Assembly: GCA_900757255.1 (NCBI GenBank) | Contig: CAAENE010000141.1 | Span: 1 to 7,238 of the forward strand | Direction of reading: 5' to 3' | Source of the DNA: Clostridia bacterium | Lineage (GTDB): Bacteria; Bacillota; Clostridia; HGM11514 | Length of the DNA stretch: 7,238 bases | Part shown: positions 5,087-7,238 of the stretch, in pieces | Numbering within the stretch: the stretch's first letter is position 1 | How the letters are laid out: every line of letters begins with the position of its first letter | The notes under the pieces: model-generated | Databases searched by the model: none | Seen by the model: only the letters and a program-made list of their open reading frames with translations | What the model was told of the DNA's origin: nothing | Program-made: the position numbers and the translations under genes

Positions 5087-5114
5087 TTGATTTTCTGCAA
5101 AGCCATGATATAAT
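5087..5114 (+). promoter_or_regulatory. Promoter of the alpha-galactosidase gene
   Basis: TTGATT (5087-5092), a 16-base spacer, and TATAAT (5109-5114) preceded by TG at 5106-5107, making an extended -10. Expected start is near 5121, giving a leader of about 30 bases. It lies back to back with the deacetylase promoter, with 43 bases between the two -35 elements. No clear operator palindrome was recognised between them. Confidence 0.8.
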
Positions 5115-5152
5115 TCTATATAAATAAAACGATTCACAAAGGAGCAAAAGCG

Positions 5153-6829
5153 ATGGCAAACGATATCCAAATCAAGCGGCACACAAAGCAGATCAACGAA
5201 AATACAGCAGTCTATACATATGAAGCAGTCAATAAGGGAGACAAAGCAGTCCGCGCGGAGGAGGCTGTATGCTGGAGCGGAGAGATGCCATACGCAGCGG
5301 AAACGCCGCTTTACGGGGAAGGGCATACCATGCTGAGCCAGTATGAGGGAACGGTGGGAAAGGTACGCTGTATTACAAACCATTCCGATAAAGAACACTA
5401 TCGATATCCGTCGGCGGAGGGCATGACGGCCGTCTATAATATGCTGCTGTTCCAGCCCCATGGGGAGGACGCCGAGCTGTGGGGCTTTACATCAGCCAAC
5501 CGGTTTTCGGGAGAGATACGGTTTAATACACAACGGTATGAAATCGTGCAGAGGCTGTATGGCATAGAGCTTGCGCCCGGCGAAAAGGCGGAGCTGGAAA
5601 GCTTTTGTGTGATCAAAGGGGAGAAAAACGAATGCCTTGCCCAGTTTAGCAAGTTAATTAGCGAACACCACCCGGCGCTTCCGGTAAAAGAGGAGCCGGT
5701 GGGCTGGTGTTCCTGGTACTGCTTCGGTTCTGAAGTGACGCGGAAGGACATCGAAAGCAACATGGACTATATCGTCCAAAACATGCCGGAATTAAAATAT
5801 ATCATGATAGACGACGGGTACCAGGATAAAATGGGCGACTGGCTGGTTGACCGGCCGGACTTCGGCAGCCTGAAGGAATTGTGCCATGCAATCAAGGAAA
5901 AAGGGCTGGAACCGGCGATATGGGTCGCGCCCTTTATTGCAGAAAAGGATTCACGGATTTTTCAGGAGCATCCCGAATATTTTGTACAGGACGAGGACGG
6001 AACGCCGCTGGCATCGGACAAATACAGCTTTGGCGGCTGGCGGCGCGGACCGTGGTATATGCTGGACGGGACGCATCCGGGTGCGCGCGAATACCTGAAA
6101 ACAGTATTTTCGACCATGCGGGAAGAATATCGATGCAGGTATTTCAAGCTGGACGCCAACGCCTGGGGAGAAATGCCGTTTGGAAAACGCTATGACTCCA
6201 ACAAAACCGCAGTAGAGGCCTACCGGATGGGGATGAAGGCGATCCTGGAGGCAGCAGGGCCGGACGCATTCCTGCTGGGCTGTAATGCGCCGATGTGGGC
6301 GAGTATCGGCGTGGTACATGGCATGCGGGTTTCAGGAGATATCAACCGGATATGGAAAACGTTTCAAATGGTATCCAAAGAGACGCTGAGCCGCAACTGG
6401 CAGAACAGAACGTTATGGCTGAACGACCCGGATTGTATTGTACTGTCGCAGAGCCGGATATTTGGAACCGGCACCGAAATGACCGAGGATGAATTTGACT
6501 TTATGGCGGCATATATTTTCGCGTCGGGCGGCAATATCCTATCAGGAGACGACCTGCCGGGGCTCAGCCCGAAGCGTGCGGACCTGCTCCGGCGGCTGAT
6601 AAAGCTTCAGGGCGGAACGGCACAGTTTGACGGGAACGATTTTTCACTCGGGCGGATGGAATATCAAGGGCATCGCTATCTCACCCTGCTCAACGCAGAT
6701 GACAGCGCGAAGGAATTCGATATACCGGCAGGACCGGACGGATACCTCGATATCATCTTGATGAAAAGAGGACACAGGCGGAAAATTGTGCTGCCGCCGC
6801 ACAGCGGAAAGATTTTAGAAATTCTCTGA
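5153..6829 (+). CDS. GH36-family alpha-galactosidase, intracellular
   Basis: Hydrolyses terminal alpha-1,6-linked galactose from melibiose/raffinose-type sugars by a retaining mechanism. The 558 residues fit the shorter GH36 enzymes such as the Thermotoga maritima one (about 550) rather than the 700-plus type. An N-terminal beta-sandwich domain (about 1-175) precedes the barrel: GWCSWY at 184-189, MIDDGYQ at 218-224 (substrate-binding Asp pair), IWVAPF near 262, YFKLDAN at 330-336 with the expected nucleophile Asp334, and RVSGDI at 392-397 with the expected acid/base Asp396. The spacing of about 60 between the two catalytic residues agrees with the family. A C-terminal beta domain follows from about 480. 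There is no signal peptide, so the sugar must be imported; no transporter is in the window. GGAG lies eight bases before the ATG. It has its own promoter and terminator. Substrate preference is inferred from family only. Confidence 0.93.
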   Translation: MANDIQIKRHTKQINENTAVYTYEAVNKGDKAVRAEEAVCWSGEMPYAAETPLYGEGHTMLSQYEGTVGKVRCITNHSDKEHYRYPSAEGMTAVYNMLLFQPHGEDAELWGFTSANRFSGEIRFNTQRYEIVQRLYGIELAPGEKAELESFCVIKGEKNECLAQFSKLISEHHPALPVKEEPVGWCSWYCFGSEVTRKDIESNMDYIVQNMPELKYIMIDDGYQDKMGDWLVDRPDFGSLKELCHAIKEKGLEPAIWVAPFIAEKDSRIFQEHPEYFVQDEDGTPLASDKYSFGGWRRGPWYMLDGTHPGAREYLKTVFSTMREEYRCRYFKLDANAWGEMPFGKRYDSNKTAVEAYRMGMKAILEAAGPDAFLLGCNAPMWASIGVVHGMRVSGDINRIWKTFQMVSKETLSRNWQNRTLWLNDPDCIVLSQSRIFGTGTEMTEDEFDFMAAYIFASGGNILSGDDLPGLSPKRADLLRRLIKLQGGTAQFDGNDFSLGRMEYQGHRYLTLLNADDSAKEFDIPAGPDGYLDIILMKRGHRRKIVLPPHSGKILEIL

Positions 6830-6837
6830 TGAGTTTG

Positions 6838-6873
6838 AAAGCCCTGCCAGTGTAAAATACTGACAGGCTTTTT
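6838..6873 (+). terminator. Rho-independent terminator of the alpha-galactosidase gene
   Basis: AAAGCC plus TG and CAGT on the left (6838-6851) pair with ACTG, CA and GGCTTT on the right (6859-6871), with one bulged C and one C-A mismatch. A loop of seven bases and a T-run (6869-6873, then GTTTT) follow. It starts ten bases after the stop codon. Confidence 0.85.
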
Positions 6874-6936
6874 GTTTTCTGCGGTCACATCCAGCCCCAT
6901 ATTTGCATAATTTAATACAAAAGGCGCAGGCCGGTC

Positions 6937-6944
6937 AAAAAGGA
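6937..6944 (+). promoter_or_regulatory. Ribosome binding site favouring the 6951 start of the glycosyltransferase
   Basis: AAAAAGGA lies six bases before ATG 6951. The in-frame ATG at 6987, 12 codons later, has only GTGG upstream. By ribosome binding site the earlier start wins; by family similarity the later one fits better. Confidence 0.5.
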
Positions 6945-6950
6945 ATTGGC

Positions 6951-7238
6951 ATGCGGCAGCGCCGTACAGAAAGGCTGTGGAAAATTATGATCACAATCAG
7001 CTTGTGTATGATCGTCAAAAACGAGGAGGACGTACTTGCAAGGTGCCTGAAAAGCGCGCAGGAGATAGCGGACGAAATTATCATTGTCGATACCGGCTCC
7101 ACCGACAGAACCAAAGAAATAGCCAGTCGATTCACCGAAAAAATATATGACTATGAATGGACGGACGATTTTGCGGCAGCGCGCAATTTTGCCTTTTCCA
7201 AGGCGACTATGCAGTACATGATGTGGCTGGACGCAGAC
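6951..7238 (+). CDS. Family 2 glycosyltransferase, 5' end only (cut by window edge)
   Basis: The reading frame is open to the last base of the window (96 codons from 6951). From the in-frame ATG at 6987 the protein reads MITISLCMIVKNEEDVLARC, the typical start of a GT-A fold family 2 glycosyltransferase. IIIVDTGSTDRT (about 44-55 from 6951), with the nucleotide-binding Asp, and WLDAD at the very end, the start of the DxD metal motif, support this. The spacing and the phrases DYEWTDDFAAARNFAF and MMWLDAD resemble the SunS/TPR-linked subgroup, which often has C-terminal TPR repeats, not visible here. The donor sugar and acceptor cannot be told. The start is uncertain: 6951 has the better ribosome binding site and adds MRQRRTERLWKI; 6987 matches family starts. 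A weak candidate -10 (CATAAT, 6906-6911) lies upstream, and the galactosidase terminator separates it from the preceding gene. Confidence 0.85.
   Translation, partial: MRQRRTERLWKIMITISLCMIVKNEEDVLARCLKSAQEIADEIIIVDTGSTDRTKEIASRFTEKIYDYEWTDDFAAARNFAFSKATMQYMMWLDAD

Noticed and set aside
6841..6868. Relationship between the galactosidase terminator and the terminator at 3670-3703 as a dispersed repeat
   Set aside because: They share only the short CTGCCAG core; the rest differs, as expected for independent terminators.

Overview
The window reads as chromosomal DNA from a low-to-mid-GC Firmicute, most likely a gut-type clostridium. The evidence is the gene set (acpS, a fused NAD(P)HX repair gene and a Bacillus/Clostridium-type mazEF pair), strong Shine-Dalgarno sites, consensus sigma-A promoters, a TTG start, and a polysaccharide deacetylase carrying SLH repeats. 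A closer placement, for example Christensenellales, is only a guess. No mobile element, CRISPR array, tRNA or rRNA was seen.

Left part (1-2945, plus strand): acpS (holo-ACP synthase) overlaps nnr (bifunctional NAD(P)HX epimerase/dehydratase) by the ATGA junction. A gene-free stretch of about 420 bases follows. It holds three interleaved perfect inverted repeats, a pair of GTATTR inverted-repeat boxes, a second such pair lying on a textbook TTGACA-N17-TATAAT promoter, and a structured leader. This leader feeds mazE-mazF, a ribbon-helix-helix antitoxin and an mRNA-cleaving toxin. The leader contains one TACAT, the motif cut by the B. subtilis MazF homologue. The alr gene that often sits between nnr and mazEF in related genomes is absent.

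Middle part (2911-3703): the mazF terminator overlaps an extended -10 promoter. That promoter would transcribe a leader of about 210 nt, with a long paired core, in front of a small exported protein of unknown function. Two hairpins follow, the second a strong terminator between convergent genes.

Right part (3753-7238): a minus-strand exported deacetylase (SLH repeats plus NodB domain) and a plus-strand intracellular GH36 alpha-galactosidase diverge from a shared region with one good promoter each. The galactosidase ends in its own terminator. The last gene is the 5' end of a family 2 glycosyltransferase cut by the window edge. Overall the genes cover lipid carrier activation, metabolite repair, stress-linked RNA cleavage, cell-wall modification and galactoside use. 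No single novel multi-gene system is evident. The most unusual material is in the noncoding stretches around mazEF and in front of the small exported protein.
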